NCBI RefSeq assembly: GCF_001641825.1
Contig: NZ_LRFH01000015.1
Location: 124,001-188,000, forward strand
DNA: 64,000 bases
Source: Guyparkeria sp. WRN-7
GTDB lineage: Bacteria; Pseudomonadota; Gammaproteobacteria; Halothiobacillales; Halothiobacillaceae
Direction: 5' to 3'
Shown here: positions 34,901 to 45,280 of the stretch, one piece after another
Position numbering within the stretch: the stretch's first letter is position 1
How the letters are laid out: each line of letters begins with the position of its first letter
Position numbers and translations under genes: made by a program
Notes under the pieces: generated by a model
Told to the model about the DNA's origin: nothing
What the model saw: the letters and a program-made list of their open reading frames with translations, nothing else
The model's database searches: none

Positions 34901-36090
34901 TGAGTACGGCGCGCCATGCGGACGTGATCGTGGTCGGTGGCGGCATGGTGGGTGCTGCCGCGGCGCTGGCTCTGGCGCGGCGCGATCTCGAGGTGATGCT
35001 GGTCGAGCGGGAGCCGCCCACCCCGCTGGGCGGCGAGGATCCCTTCGATCTGCGGGTCTCGGCGCTGGCGCCGGCGAGCATCGCACTGCTCGACAGGCTC
35101 GGCGCCTGGGACGCCATCCGTGCCGAGCGCGCTGCCCTTTACCGGCGCATGCGGGTCTTCGATGCCGTCGCCCCGGGCGACCTGACCTTCGATGCCGCCG
35201 AGATCGGCCGGCCGTATCTCGGTTACATCGTCGAGAACCGACGCGTGCAGCTGGCGCTGTGGGAGCAGCTGGCCGGCTGCGACAACGTCGAGGTTCTCAC
35301 CGGCAGCGTGCCGCAGCGGCTTGAGATCGGCGAGCGCAACGCGCGGGTGACGCTGGCCGACGATCGGGTCGTGACGGCCGAGCTGGTCATCGGCGCCGAC
35401 GGCCAGCGCTCCTGGGTGCGCGAGGCGGCGGGTATCGGCGCGAGCAGTCGCGACTACGCGGTCGCCGCGCAGATCCTGTCGGTGGAGACCGCCTATCCGC
35501 AGCAGGACATCACCTGGCAGCGCTTCACGCCCGACGGTCCGCAGGCGTTCCTGCCGCTGGCCGGCCCGCGTGGCTCGCTGGTCTGGTACGACGCCCCGGA
35601 GCGGGTGCGGGCCCGTCACGCCCTGTCACCGACCGCCCTGCGCGACGAGGCCTGCGCGCACTTCCCCGCGGAACTGGGCGAGATCGAGCGGGTGGCCGGG
35701 CAGGCCTGGTTCCCGATCCGCCGCCTGCATGCCCACCGCTACTGGGCCGAGCGCGTCCTGCTGGTGGGCGATGCCGCCCATGCGATCCACCCGCTGGCCG
35801 GGCAGGGCGCAAACCTCGGCTTTGCCGACGTCGACGCGCTGGATGCCCTGGTGGCGGAAAATGCTGTCGGCGACCCCGGCTCAACCCGTCTGGCCCGTGC
35901 CTACGAGCGCCGTCGGCGGGCGGACAACCAGCTGGTGCAATCGCTGATGGACGGCTTTGACTGGGGGTATCGCCGTCGCGACCCGCTGACGGTCGCCGCC
36001 CGCACCGCCGCGACGCAGCTGGTTGCCGGCGTGCCGCCGTTGCGGCGCTGGATGACACGGATGGCCGGAGGGCAGCGATTTGGCGGATAA
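34900..36090 (+). CDS. ubiI: FAD-dependent ubiquinone hydroxylase UbiI (VisC-like)
   Basis: 396 residues from ATG 34900, overlapping the ubiH stop as TGATG. FAD-binding GGGMVGAAAALALARR, LRVSALAPASIALLDRLGAW, DGQRSWVREAAG and GDAAHAIHPLAGQGANLGF are intact. UbiI performs C5 hydroxylation in aerobic ubiquinone synthesis. It is a paralogue of the preceding gene. The end overlaps the potassium channel gene by 11 bases. Confidence 0.88.
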   Translation: MSTARHADVIVVGGGMVGAAAALALARRDLEVMLVEREPPTPLGGEDPFDLRVSALAPASIALLDRLGAWDAIRAERAALYRRMRVFDAVAPGDLTFDAAEIGRPYLGYIVENRRVQLALWEQLAGCDNVEVLTGSVPQRLEIGERNARVTLADDRVVTAELVIGADGQRSWVREAAGIGASSRDYAVAAQILSVETAYPQQDITWQRFTPDGPQAFLPLAGPRGSLVWYDAPERVRARHALSPTALRDEACAHFPAELGEIERVAGQAWFPIRRLHAHRYWAERVLLVGDAAHAIHPLAGQGANLGFADVDALDALVAENAVGDPGSTRLARAYERRRRADNQLVQSLMDGFDWGYRRRDPLTVAARTAATQLVAGVPPLRRWMTRMAGGQRFGG

Positions 36091-36982
36091 GCCTTTCACC
36101 GATCCGCCCGAGAAGCACACCGCCCGCCTGCTGATCTACTGGGGGGTGAAGCTCACCCGCGTACTCGGCATTGCCGGGGTGGCCGATTACGAGGAACGGG
36201 CCGCGCAGCGCTGGGCCACCCGGCTGGAACTGCCGCTGCTGCTGATCACGCTCTGGATCCCCTTCCAGTGGTACCTGGCGCATACCGGTCAGATCGAATT
36301 CGGTCAGGGGTTCTGGATCGACCAGCTGATCTGGGGGTTCTTCCTGGTCGAGCAGTTGATTCTGCTCGCGCTGGTCAAGGACAAGGCCTTCTACCTCAAG
36401 ACCAACTGGTTGCTGGTGAGCGTGGTCGCCATCGGCCTGCCGTTGATCCTCGTTCAAGCAGTGGAATTCCTGCTCGGACTGCGGCTGCTGCGCGGGCTGC
36501 TGGTGCTGATCACCGCGCTGCGGCTGGGGCGACGCTACTTCCGCGAACTCGGTCGACACGTGTTCTTCGCCATCGGCCTGATGACCGCCTTCCTGCTGGT
36601 GCTCGGCGGTTCGCTGATGCCGCTGCTCGATCCGGACACGTACGCGGACTTCGACGACGGGGTGTGGTGGGCGCTGGTGACCCTGTCGACGGTCGGTTAC
36701 GGCGACATGGTGCCGCAGACCGAGGCGGGGCGGGCCATGGGGCTGGCCTACGTGATGATCGCGGTGGTCTGGCTGAGCCTGATCAGTGCATCGATTGCCG
36801 CCTTCCTGGTCGGCCTCAAGATGGAGGCCAGCAGCGAGGACGAGGAACGTCTCGATACCCAGATCCTGCACCGGCTGGACCGGATCGAGGCGTTGCTGGA
36901 GCGCGAGCAGGATGCGCGTCGGGGTGAGGAGGACCGGCGACGGGACGAGCCCGCCGGTGAGCGGGAGCCGCCCGGCCGATAA
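36080..36982 (+). CDS. voltage-gated-type potassium channel
   Basis: 300 residues starting at TTG with GGAGG eight bases upstream (36067-36071). Five to six membrane segments span 50-240, with the potassium selectivity filter TVGYGD at 204-209 between the last two. The S4-like helix carries spaced arginines (LRLLRGLLVLITALRLGRRYF), consistent with a voltage-sensor ion transporter fold. A C-terminal acidic/basic coiled coil probably tetramerises it. No RCK domain is present. Confidence 0.88.
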   Translation: MADKPFTDPPEKHTARLLIYWGVKLTRVLGIAGVADYEERAAQRWATRLELPLLLITLWIPFQWYLAHTGQIEFGQGFWIDQLIWGFFLVEQLILLALVKDKAFYLKTNWLLVSVVAIGLPLILVQAVEFLLGLRLLRGLLVLITALRLGRRYFRELGRHVFFAIGLMTAFLLVLGGSLMPLLDPDTYADFDDGVWWALVTLSTVGYGDMVPQTEAGRAMGLAYVMIAVVWLSLISASIAAFLVGLKMEASSEDEERLDTQILHRLDRIEALLEREQDARRGEEDRRRDEPAGEREPPGR

Positions 36983-36994
36983 CCGGGGTGCGGT

Positions 36995-37894
36995 TCAGGT
37001 CGGGCGGTGTCCGGCGACCAGGGCCCAGTCCCCCAGTTCGCGGAAGGCGTCGACCCGACAGCCGGCTGCCTGCCACGCGGCCGCCACGGCGTCCGCCTGG
37101 TGGGTCAGGATGCCGGAGAGGGCGAAGCGTGCGCCCGGCTTGAGGTGGCGGCTTAGGACGGGAGCCAGCTCGATCAGTGTTGGCGCGAGGATGTTCGCCA
37201 GCAGGCCGTCGACCTGTCGGCCGGCGGGGTAGTCATCGGCCAGATACAACGACAGGCGTGCGGGGTCGATGTCGTTGAGATCGGCATTGCCGCGGCTGGC
37301 CGTCAGCGCCTGTGGATCGATGTCCGTGCCGTCGACCTGGCCGGCGCCGAGTCGCAGGGCGGCGATGGCCAGAATGCCCGAGCCGCAGCCGGCGTCCAGC
37401 CAGTGCTGACCGGTAATCTCCTGTGATTCCAGCCACTCCAGGCACAGCCGGGTGGTCTCGTGCTTGCCGGTGCCGAAGGCAAGGCCCGGATCGAGCCGGA
37501 TGGGCAGTCGCCCGGCAGGCGTCTCGTTGTCATCCCAGGCCGGCTCGATCACCAGGCGCTCGCCGATCGGCATGGCCTGGAAGTCCGCCTGCGTGCGGCG
37601 CACCCAGTCGTCCTCGTCGAACACCGAATGGCCCAGCCGGTCGAGCAGGGCGGGGCGCAGCAGGCTGTGCAGGGTGCCGACGATCGTCGCCGGCGACACG
37701 CTGCCTTCGAACAGGCCGACCACGCGGGTCTCGGCCCACAGCGGCGACTCGCCCGGCTGCGGTTCCAGCACCGGTTCGTCGCCCAGTTCCTCCAGCGTGA
37801 CCGACAGGGCGCCGGCGCCGAGCAGGGCATCCTCGACCGCCTCGACGTCGTCGCGCGGCACCTCCAGCCAGAGGTGCTGCCATTCTGCCGCCAT
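36995..37894 (-). CDS. prmA: ribosomal protein L11 methyltransferase PrmA
   Basis: 299 residues: the N-terminal substrate-recognition domain (1-60), then the SAM-dependent fold with GLAFGTGKHETTRLCLEWL, LDAGCGSGILAIAAL and NILAPTLIELAP. It trimethylates ribosomal protein L11. Its ATG overlaps the accC stop by one base; the accC-prmA pair is standard. Confidence 0.95.
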   Translation of the reverse strand: MAAEWQHLWLEVPRDDVEAVEDALLGAGALSVTLEELGDEPVLEPQPGESPLWAETRVVGLFEGSVSPATIVGTLHSLLRPALLDRLGHSVFDEDDWVRRTQADFQAMPIGERLVIEPAWDDNETPAGRLPIRLDPGLAFGTGKHETTRLCLEWLESQEITGQHWLDAGCGSGILAIAALRLGAGQVDGTDIDPQALTASRGNADLNDIDPARLSLYLADDYPAGRQVDGLLANILAPTLIELAPVLSRHLKPGARFALSGILTHQADAVAAAWQAAGCRVDAFRELGDWALVAGHRPT

Positions 37895-39237
37895 CAGGAG
37901 ATCCCGAGGCGTTTGTGCAGGAAGTGGATGTCCATGCCGCCCTGGACGAAGCCGGAGTCGGCCATCAGGTCACGATGCAACGGGATATTGGTCTTGATGC
38001 CGTCGACCAGCATTTCCTCGAGCGCGCCGCGCATGCGGCGGATGGCCGCGTCACGATCGCCGGCGTGCGTGATCAGCTTGCCGATCATCGAGTCGTAGAA
38101 CGGCGGGACGGAGTAGCCGTTGTAGACATGCGTATCGACGCGTACGCCCAGGCCGCCAGGGATATGCAGGTTGCTGATCTTGCCGGGGCTGGGGGCGAAG
38201 GTGGCCGGGTCCTCGGCATTGATGCGGCACTCGACGGCATGGCCACGGAATTCGACGTCTTCCTGGGTGAGCGTGAGCGGGATGCCGGCGGCGATCGCCA
38301 GCTGTTCCTTGACCAGATCGATGCCGGTGATCATCTCGGTGACCGGGTGTTCGACCTGCAGGCGGGTGTTCATCTCGATGAAGTAGAACTCGCCCTTCTC
38401 GTACAGGAACTCGAAGGTGCCCGCGCCGCGGTAGTTCATCCGCTTGCAGGCCTCGACGCAGACCGCGCCGATCTGGGCGCGCTGTTCGGGTGTGATGCCC
38501 GGGGCCGGGGCCTCCTCGATCACCTTCTGGTGGCGGCGCTGCATCGAGCAGTCGCGCTCGCCCAGGTGGATGGCGTTGCCCTGGCCGTCGGAGAGAATCT
38601 GCACCTCGATGTGGCGCGGGTGCTCGAGGAACTTCTCCATGTAGACCTCGGGGTTGCCGAAGGCCGCGCCCGCCTCGCTCTTGGTCATCTCGATGGCGTG
38701 GTGGAGATGGGCCTCGGTGTGCACCACGCGCATGCCGCGCCCGCCACCGCCGCCGGCGGCCTTGATGATCACCGGGTAGCCGACCTCGCGCGCCAGGCGG
38801 TGGTTCTCGTCCGGGTCATCAGTCAGCGCGCCCTCGGAGCCGGGCACGCAGGGTACGCCGGCGGCCCGCATGGTCTCCTTGGCGGTGACCTTGTCGCCCA
38901 TCAGGCGGATCGACTCGGCGGTGGGGCCGATGAAGATGAAGCCGGACTCCTCGACGCGCTCGGCGAAGTCGGGGTTCTCGGAGAGAAAGCCGTAGCCGGG
39001 ATGGATGGCCGACGAGTCGGTCAGCTCCGCGGCGGCGATCAGCGCCGGCACGTTGAGGTAGGACTCGTTGGAGCGCGCGCCGCCAATGCAGACGGACTCG
39101 TCGGCGAGGCGGACATGCTTGAGATCGCGGTCGGCGGTGGAATGGACCGCCACCGTGCCGATGTCGAGTTCACGGCAGGCGCGCAGGATCCGCAGCGCGA
39201 TTTCGCCGCGGTTGGCGATCAGAACCTTGTTCAGCAT
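37894..39237 (-). CDS. accC: acetyl-CoA carboxylase biotin carboxylase subunit AccC
   Basis: 447 residues with the ATP-grasp biotin carboxylase fold: [57 protein letters not shown] (split here for the core [12 protein letters not shown]), and [15 protein letters not shown]. It carboxylates biotin on AccB with bicarbonate and ATP, the first half of fatty acid synthesis commitment. It lies 58 bases downstream of accB. Confidence 0.96.
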   Translation of the reverse strand: MLNKVLIANRGEIALRILRACRELDIGTVAVHSTADRDLKHVRLADESVCIGGARSNESYLNVPALIAAAELTDSSAIHPGYGFLSENPDFAERVEESGFIFIGPTAESIRLMGDKVTAKETMRAAGVPCVPGSEGALTDDPDENHRLAREVGYPVIIKAAGGGGGRGMRVVHTEAHLHHAIEMTKSEAGAAFGNPEVYMEKFLEHPRHIEVQILSDGQGNAIHLGERDCSMQRRHQKVIEEAPAPGITPEQRAQIGAVCVEACKRMNYRGAGTFEFLYEKGEFYFIEMNTRLQVEHPVTEMITGIDLVKEQLAIAAGIPLTLTQEDVEFRGHAVECRINAEDPATFAPSPGKISNLHIPGGLGVRVDTHVYNGYSVPPFYDSMIGKLITHAGDRDAAIRRMRGALEEMLVDGIKTNIPLHRDLMADSGFVQGGMDIHFLHKRLGIS

Positions 39238-39295
39238 CTTGGGAAAACTCCTGGGAAGACGAAAGCGGCTGGGCGTGTCGCGAGCAGGCAGCGCC

Positions 39296-39748
39296 TTACT
39301 CGATCACGAACAGCGGCTGGTCGTATTCCACCGGCTGGCCGTTTTCCACCAGGACGGACTTGATGGTGCCGTCGACCTCGGCCTCGATCTGGTTGAACAT
39401 CTTCATCGCCTCGATGATGCAGAGCGTATCGCCCTTCTTCACCGTGGTGCCGACGTCGACGAACGGGCTGGCCTCCGGAGAGGATGCACGGTAGAAGGTG
39501 CCGACCATCGGCGAGTTGATGGTCTCGCCGGCCGGCTCGGCAGGTGCCTCGCCACCCGCGTCCGCGGCCGGTGCGGCTGGGGCCTGCGGGGCCGCCGGTG
39601 CGGCGGCCGGCATCATCGGCGGTTGCTGGGCCGGCTGCTGGGAGTTGCGCGAGATGCGCACCGACTCTTCGCCTTCCTTGATCTCGATCTCGGCGACGCC
39701 CGATTCCTCGAGCAGTTCAATCAGCTTCTTTACCTTGCGGATATCCAT
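39296..39748 (-). CDS. accB: biotin carboxyl carrier protein AccB
   Basis: 150 residues: an N-terminal helix, an Ala/Pro-rich linker (38-75) and a biotinyl domain with EAMKM, biotinylated at Lys116. The linker is low-complexity, as usual for BCCP. Second gene of aroQ-accB-accC-prmA. Confidence 0.96.
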   Translation of the reverse strand: MDIRKVKKLIELLEESGVAEIEIKEGEESVRISRNSQQPAQQPPMMPAAAPAAPQAPAAPAADAGGEAPAEPAGETINSPMVGTFYRASSPEASPFVDVGTTVKKGDTLCIIEAMKMFNQIEAEVDGTIKSVLVENGQPVEYDQPLFVIE

Positions 39749-39777
39749 GAGCGTGTCTCTTGCGTTTTTCGTGTCTG

Positions 39778-40227
39778 TCAGACGGACGCGGCGTCCAGGT
39801 GTTCGATCAGGGCGGTCAGGGCCAGTTCGTAGCCCAGTGCGCCCAGCCCGACGATGCTGCCGACGGCGATATCCGAGAAATAGGAGTGCTGCCGGAACGC
39901 CTCGCGGGCGTGAATGTTGGAAAGGTGGATCTCGACAAAGGGTCGATCGATCGCTAGCAGCGCGTCACGCAGCGCGACGCTGGTGTGGGTCCAGGCACCC
40001 GGGTTGATCAGCACTCCGTCGATGCCTTCATCGGCGGCGCGATGCAGCCGGTCGATGGCTTCGCCCTCGTGATTGCTCTGGAAATGTTCCAGCGCGACGC
40101 CGCGCCCGTGGGCGGCCTGATCGAGTCGGCTGCCGATGTCGGCAAGGGTCAGCCGGCCGTAGCGCTCGGGCTCGCGAGAGCCGAGGCGATTGAGATTGGG
40201 GCCGTTGAGTACCAGGATCCGTTTCAT
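39778..40227 (-). CDS. aroQ: type II 3-dehydroquinate dehydratase
   Basis: 149 residues from ATG 40227. [21 protein letters not shown] carries the catalytic Tyr, [16 protein letters not shown] the substrate-binding region, and [20 protein letters not shown] the catalytic His. It converts 3-dehydroquinate to 3-dehydroshikimate. An extension to 40452 in this frame has no family support. Heads the accBC operon, as in Pseudomonas. Confidence 0.95.
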   Translation of the reverse strand: MKRILVLNGPNLNRLGSREPERYGRLTLADIGSRLDQAAHGRGVALEHFQSNHEGEAIDRLHRAADEGIDGVLINPGAWTHTSVALRDALLAIDRPFVEIHLSNIHAREAFRQHSYFSDIAVGSIVGLGALGYELALTALIEHLDAASV

Positions 40228-40422
40228 GGGAACTCGCTGCTTGTCGCCGGTCGGGACTGCCTTGTCCCGGCTGGGGCGTTGGTTTTCCGGCATTGTGCCG
40301 GCTGGGGCGCGCGAAGTCACGTTTTCCCCCGCATTTTTTTGCCAATCGCTGCCCATTGGCCGATTTTTCACGAACTTGTCTTTCGGGCCGAGTGTCGGGT
40401 GCTCGTGGCGGGTGGGGCAACG

Positions 40423-40448
40423 AAAAACGCCCCGCGTAGGCGGGGCGT
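40423..40448 (-). terminator. rho-independent terminator after dsbD
   Basis: Nine-base stem ACGCCCCGC / GCGGGGCGT with a GTAG loop (40427-40448); on the minus strand it is followed by a run of five T. It lies nine bases past the dsbD stop. The remaining 195 bases up to aroQ contain no other feature I can name. Confidence 0.9.
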
Positions 40449-40457
40449 CCAATCGGG

Positions 40458-42770
40458 TCAGCGCTGGCTGGTGGCCCTGACGTGAGTCAGGAATTCCTCC
40501 GGAGGCTGGTAGCCCACCACCCAGTGCTCGCGGACCCGCTCGCCCTGGTCATCCCAGAAAATGATGCCCGGCGGGCCGTAGAGGTCGAAGCGCTTCAGCA
40601 GGGCCTTGTGCTCCTGATTGTTGGCGGTGACATCCGCCTGCAGGACCAGAAAGCCGTCGAGTGCCTCGATGACGCGCGGGTCGCTGAAGGTGTTGTGCTC
40701 CATCTCCTTGCAGGAGATGCACCAGTCGGCGTAGAAGTCGAGCATTACCGGCTGGCCGGCGGCCTTCGCCTGGGCCAGTGCCTGGTCGAGCTCGGCCTCG
40801 TTGTCGATCTGGCGGAAGGTCAGCTCGGCCTGCGCGCTCGAGCCGCCGCCGATCGACAGGCCGGCGAGCGGGGCAAGCACGGTGCCCTTGCCGCCACCGG
40901 CGACACCGATCAGGACCAGTACGCCCCAGAGGAGCAGGACCAGCCCAAGTGACTTCCACAGGCGCAGCCAGCCGGAGGCGCCTTCCCTGAGCGATTCGGT
41001 CGCCCCCATGTAGACCGCCGAGGCGATCAGAAGCACGGCCCACATCAGCTGGGTCACCGCCGCCGGCAGGAAGCGCTCCAGCATCCAGACGGCCACGCCC
41101 AGCAGCAGGACGCCGAAGACGGCCTTGACGGCATCCATCCAGCCGCCGGCCTTGGGCAGGTATTTGCCGCCGACGGTGCCCACGAGGATCAGCGGCAGGC
41201 CCATGCCGATCGAGAGCGCGAACAGCGCCAGGCCGCCGATCACGGCATCGCCGGTCTGGCCGATGTAGATCAGGGCGCCGGCCAGCGGCGGGGCCATGCA
41301 GGGGCCGACGATCAGCGCCGAGAGGAAGCCCATTACCGCCACCCCGGTGAGGGTGCCGCCCTGCTGGCGGTTCTGCGCCTGCATGATGCGAGACTGGATC
41401 GACGAGGGCAGCTGCAGTTCGTAGAAGCCGAACATCGACAGGGCCAGCGCGACGAAGATCGCGGCGAAGGCGGTCAGGACCCACGGGTCCTGGAAGGCCG
41501 CCTGCAGGTTGGCGCCGAACAGGCCGGCGAGCACACCGGCGACGGTGTAGGTCAGCGCCATGGCCAGCACGTAGACCAGCGAGAGGACGAAGGCCTTGCG
41601 CGTGGTCAGGTGCTCGCCCTGGCCGGCGATGATGCCCGACAGGATCGGGATCATCGGGAACACGCAGGGCGTGAAGGCCAGCAGCAGGCCGAAGACCAGG
41701 AAGCCCAGCACGATCGCCCAGGGCGTGCCCTCGATCAGACGCTGGGTGATCAGGTCGGTTTCCGAGCCGCCGCTTGCGGGCACCGCAGCCTCGCCGCTGT
41801 CCGTCGGGGTTGCCGTGTCGTCGGCGGTGCCGGTCGTCGCCAGTTGCGGCAGGTCCTCGACGGCGGTCGGTTCGCCAATGCCGTCCGGGACCGCGTCGAG
41901 GCGCTCGGCGGTGCCCGCGGTCGGGTCGATGCGCCAGGCCTTCTCCATCGGCGGGTAGCAAAGGCCCATGTCGGCGCAGCCCTGATAGCCGATCACCAGC
42001 GTGTAGGGGGCGTCGGCCTCGACGTTCAGGCGGCTGTCGAGCTGGTCGTGGAATACCCAGACGGTGCCGAAGTTGGGGTCGTCCTTGCGCTCGCCCTCGG
42101 CCAGCTCGGCGCCCGTGATGGTGGCGCCGTCACTGACCGCGGCCTTGAGCCGGCCGCGGTAGAGGTAGTACTCGGGCACGATGTCGAAACGGACGAACAC
42201 CGCACTCCCATCGGCGGTGACCTCCGGGCGGAACGCCTTTTCCGGGTCGAGTGGCTCGTTGCTGCCACCCAGACCGCCGAAGCCGCCGAGACTGATTCCG
42301 CCGTCCCGATCGGCGGCGCTTGCCGGCGTGGAGGCAGCCGCGCTGGCCAGCTTGACGGTCAGCTCGCGGGTTTCCGGCGGATAGCAGACGCCGTGGATGT
42401 CCGAGCAGCCCTGGTATTCCACCGTGACGGTTGCCTCGCCGCCCTGGGTGACCGGGACGGTGGCGGAAAAGTCCTGCTTGTAGACCGGTGTCTTGCCGAA
42501 GACGGGGTCGTCGTCGATGACCGCCTCGGGGAGGGCCGGCTCGCCCAGGGTGATGCCGTCGCCGCCGCGGATCGCGAGCTTGTCCTGATAGAGGTGATAC
42601 CCCTCGGTGACCCGGAAATCGAGTCGGATGTCACCGTCGTCGGCGCTGGCCTCGACGCCGAAGGCCTCGTCGGCCGACAGCAGTTCCGGCTGGGCGATGG
42701 CCGTGGCCTGCCAGAGCAGGGTGAAGGCTGCGAACAGGAGGGCGGCGAGGCGCGCCGGGGAGGCGATCAT
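40458..42770 (-). CDS. dsbD: thiol:disulfide interchange protein DsbD with two N-terminal domains
   Basis: Moves electrons from cytoplasmic thioredoxin to periplasmic DsbC/DsbG and cytochrome maturation proteins. From ATG 42770, which overlaps the cutA stop as ATGA, it has 770 residues against about 565 in E. coli. The extra length is a second N-terminal DsbD-alpha domain: copy one spans about 27-145 with Cys122/Cys129, copy two about 175-285 with Cys265/Cys271. The eight-helix core holds [10 protein letters not shown] (Cys369) and GPCMAPPL, and the C-terminal thioredoxin domain has WCISCK. Confidence 0.92.
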   Translation of the reverse strand: MIASPARLAALLFAAFTLLWQATAIAQPELLSADEAFGVEASADDGDIRLDFRVTEGYHLYQDKLAIRGGDGITLGEPALPEAVIDDDPVFGKTPVYKQDFSATVPVTQGGEATVTVEYQGCSDIHGVCYPPETRELTVKLASAAASTPASAADRDGGISLGGFGGLGGSNEPLDPEKAFRPEVTADGSAVFVRFDIVPEYYLYRGRLKAAVSDGATITGAELAEGERKDDPNFGTVWVFHDQLDSRLNVEADAPYTLVIGYQGCADMGLCYPPMEKAWRIDPTAGTAERLDAVPDGIGEPTAVEDLPQLATTGTADDTATPTDSGEAAVPASGGSETDLITQRLIEGTPWAIVLGFLVFGLLLAFTPCVFPMIPILSGIIAGQGEHLTTRKAFVLSLVYVLAMALTYTVAGVLAGLFGANLQAAFQDPWVLTAFAAIFVALALSMFGFYELQLPSSIQSRIMQAQNRQQGGTLTGVAVMGFLSALIVGPCMAPPLAGALIYIGQTGDAVIGGLALFALSIGMGLPLILVGTVGGKYLPKAGGWMDAVKAVFGVLLLGVAVWMLERFLPAAVTQLMWAVLLIASAVYMGATESLREGASGWLRLWKSLGLVLLLWGVLVLIGVAGGGKGTVLAPLAGLSIGGGSSAQAELTFRQIDNEAELDQALAQAKAAGQPVMLDFYADWCISCKEMEHNTFSDPRVIEALDGFLVLQADVTANNQEHKALLKRFDLYGPPGIIFWDDQGERVREHWVVGYQPPEEFLTHVRATSQR

Positions 42771-43102
42771 TGAGCGGCTTGAACGCATTGTTGGACCCAT
42801 TCTGAATAGGACTGGCTGCTTTCGGCAGAAAGGATGACCACTTCGGGGCAGTCATAGGGGTGGTAGCGCTCGATGGCGTCCTTGAGATCATCGATGCGCT
42901 CGAGACTGGTCTTCATGTGGAGCTGGTATTCCTCGTCGTGACACAGCTCGCCCTGCCAGTGATAGGAAGAGCGGACCGGGCCGACCTGGTTGACGCAGGC
43001 GATCAGCCCGTCGGCCAGCAGTCGTGCGCTGAGCTCGTCGGCGGCGCGCGGGTCGTCCAGCGTGGTGATCACCAGTGCTATTGTGCTTTGCTCGATCGTC
43101 AT
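42767..43102 (-). CDS. cutA: divalent cation tolerance protein CutA
   Basis: 111 residues from ATG 43102: LVITTLDDPRAADELSARLLADGLIACVNQ, SSYHWQGELCHDEEYQLHMKT and YDCPEVVIL are the CutA1 trimer signatures. CutA was named for copper tolerance but its function is unclear. The frame is open upstream to 43204 but only 43102 fits the family length. No good ribosome site is visible. Coupled to dsbD, as in enterics. Confidence 0.93.
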   Translation of the reverse strand: MTIEQSTIALVITTLDDPRAADELSARLLADGLIACVNQVGPVRSSYHWQGELCHDEEYQLHMKTSLERIDDLKDAIERYHPYDCPEVVILSAESSQSYSEWVQQCVQAAQ

Positions 43103-43231
43103 TACTGTCTGTCGGGCGGGAGGTGAAGTCGCGAGCACCTTTTGTGTTGCTCGCGCGTTGTTTAGTTCCGCCGAGAGACTAGCGCTCTGATCGTTAGTCG
43201 GCAAACAAATCCATTCTCAACAAGAGTCGCC

Positions 43232-43753
43232 ATGCGAAAACTGTCCGGATTCATCCTGTTCCTGCCGCTGGTCGAGCTGGTGCTGCTGATCGCGATGGGC
43301 GCCGCCATGGGCTTTCTCGCCACGCTGCTGTGGATCGTGGCCACCGGCATCTGGGGTGCATGGCTGATGCGAACAGCCGGGCCCAATGCCATGGCGCGCG
43401 CGCAGCGCGAGATGGCCGAGACCGGCCGGGGCGAGATCGACAGTCTGGGCGTGGCGGCGAATTTCGTCGGCGGGCTGATGCTGCTGTTGCCGGGGCCCAT
43501 GACCGACGTGCTGGGCCTGGTGCTGGTGACGCCGTTTTTGCGGCGGCTGGCATTCGGTGCCTGGCTGGCCGGCCGGCTGCAGCAGGTGGTGGTCGAGCGC
43601 GGTGGTTTCGGCCCGGGGGGTGGCCCGGGCCGCGGACCGTTCGGCCCGGATGGCCCCGGTGGCGACGGTCATGTCTACGACGCCGATCCCGACGACATCA
43701 CTCGCCGTGATCCGCGCACCTCGAGGCACCTCGACCACGACGACCGTGACTGA
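43232..43753 (+). CDS. fxsA: FxsA family membrane protein
   Basis: 173 residues with two to three N-terminal membrane helices (about 4-55 and 75-100) and a Gly/Asp/Pro-rich tail. FxsA, when overproduced in E. coli, suppresses exclusion of phage T7 by the F plasmid. Usually adjacent to groESL; here groESL is 7 kb away. Divergent from cutA and convergent with the protoporphyrinogen oxidase gene three bases away. Confidence 0.88.
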   Translation: MRKLSGFILFLPLVELVLLIAMGAAMGFLATLLWIVATGIWGAWLMRTAGPNAMARAQREMAETGRGEIDSLGVAANFVGGLMLLLPGPMTDVLGLVLVTPFLRRLAFGAWLAGRLQQVVVERGGFGPGGGPGRGPFGPDGPGGDGHVYDADPDDITRRDPRTSRHLDHDDRD

Positions 43754-43756
43754 TTC

Positions 43757-45175
43757 CTAGCTCTCGGCCAGGATCCTTTTCGCGAGGGTCCGGCCATTCT
43801 CCAGGCAATCCCCCACCGCAATGCCGCCGCGCCAGTTACCGATCAGCGACAGCTGCGGGTGGTGGGCCAGTGCCTGATCCAGCCGCTGGATGCGTGCCTC
43901 GTGCCCCAGTTCGTACTGCGGGATCGCCTTCGGCCAGCGGCTGACACGCTGCCAGACCGGCTCGCCCTCGATGCCGAGCAGGTCGCCCAGATCCCGGCAT
44001 ACCTGCCGCACCAGTTCGCCATCCGTCATTTCCGTCGCCTCGGGGTCCTGTCGCCCGCCGATGAAGGCGGTGATCAGCTTGTGGCCCGCCGGCGCGCGAT
44101 GCGGGAACAGGGTCGAGGAAAACAGCGCGCCCAGCGTGCGGCGGTTCTGGTTGCGCGGCACGAGTACGCCGAAGCCGTCCAGGGCATGGGCCAGCATGCC
44201 GGTGGGGAAGCCCAGCGCGACCGAGGCGACCGGCGGGTAGACGATCTCGTCGAGCGGCTCGGCCAGCAGTGCGTCGAGCGGGCGCAGCAGTTCGGCACTG
44301 ACGTGCGCGGGGGTGGCCAGCACCAGATGGCGTGCCTGCCAGTGCTGCCCCTCGGCATCGGTCGCCTTCCAGCCGTCGGCAGACGGGCTGACTGACTCGA
44401 TCCGCCGACCGCGGACGATCTCGCCCCCGGACGAGGCTTCGATGCGCTCGGTGAGTCGGTCGGTCAGGGTCTGGATGCCGTCGGGGAAGCTCACCAGCTT
44501 GCCGCGCCATTCGCGCGGCACTGTCTCGGTGCCTTCGCGGCGGCGTCGCCGGGCGGCCTTCATGGCGGCGATCCCGCCGCGTACGAGTGAGCCATGCTCG
44601 CGTTCCATGGCGGCGAGCTTGGGCATGGCGGCCTGCACGGACAGGCGTGCGGGATCGCCGGCGTAGACACCCGAGACGAACGGGTCGACCAGGTTGTCGA
44701 GCACGTGGCGGCCGAGTCGCCGCTGGATGAAATCCGCCAGGCTCTCTTCGTGCTGGCCGCGACGCACCCAGGGTTCGCGCAGCAGACGCCCCCACGTGCC
44801 CGGACCGAGCAGCGGGTTGAACGGTGCGCTCAGCGGATTGGTGGGCAGGGAGATCAGCTGCTTGCCCTGGGCAATGTAGCGCTTTTTCCCGGCCTCGCCG
44901 GCAAAGATGGCCTCGTCGGTCAGGTCGAGCTCCTGCAGGAGCTCGAACAGCGCCGGCTTGACCATGAGCGTGTTGGGGCCGATCTCGATCTGCCAGTCGC
45001 CGTCGCGGTGCGTGCGGATATTGCCGCCGGGCTGGTCGCCGGCCTCGAGGACGGTCACCCGCTTGCCTTCGCGGGCCAGGGCGAAGGCGGTGGCCAGTCC
45101 GCTGGCGCCGGCGCCGACTACCAGTGTGTCCGTGGAGTGCGTCCCGGTGGATTCGGGCTGGTCGCTTGCTGTCAT
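43757..45175 (-). CDS. hemG: oxygen-dependent (HemY-type) protoporphyrinogen oxidase
   Basis: 472 residues from ATG 45175. The FAD site VVGAGASGLATAFALAREGKRVTVLE and the motif EAGDQPGGNIRT open the protein; ISLPTNPLSAPFNPLL, DPFVSGVYAGDP and IGNWRGGIAVGDCLENG are typical of the PPO (TIGR00562) family. It oxidises protoporphyrinogen IX to protoporphyrin IX. This family is called hemY or hemG depending on the database; it is not the E. coli flavodoxin-type HemG. Confidence 0.88.
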   Translation of the reverse strand: MTASDQPESTGTHSTDTLVVGAGASGLATAFALAREGKRVTVLEAGDQPGGNIRTHRDGDWQIEIGPNTLMVKPALFELLQELDLTDEAIFAGEAGKKRYIAQGKQLISLPTNPLSAPFNPLLGPGTWGRLLREPWVRRGQHEESLADFIQRRLGRHVLDNLVDPFVSGVYAGDPARLSVQAAMPKLAAMEREHGSLVRGGIAAMKAARRRRREGTETVPREWRGKLVSFPDGIQTLTDRLTERIEASSGGEIVRGRRIESVSPSADGWKATDAEGQHWQARHLVLATPAHVSAELLRPLDALLAEPLDEIVYPPVASVALGFPTGMLAHALDGFGVLVPRNQNRRTLGALFSSTLFPHRAPAGHKLITAFIGGRQDPEATEMTDGELVRQVCRDLGDLLGIEGEPVWQRVSRWPKAIPQYELGHEARIQRLDQALAHHPQLSLIGNWRGGIAVGDCLENGRTLAKRILAES

Positions 45176-45280
45176 GGCATCTCGTGGCATGGCCGTGGTG
45201 GGGAATGCTATGTCTGTTTGCGGGGTCGAGTGTACTCTACCGGTTCGCTCATTTTCGGCAGTCGGACTGTCAGGGACGTT

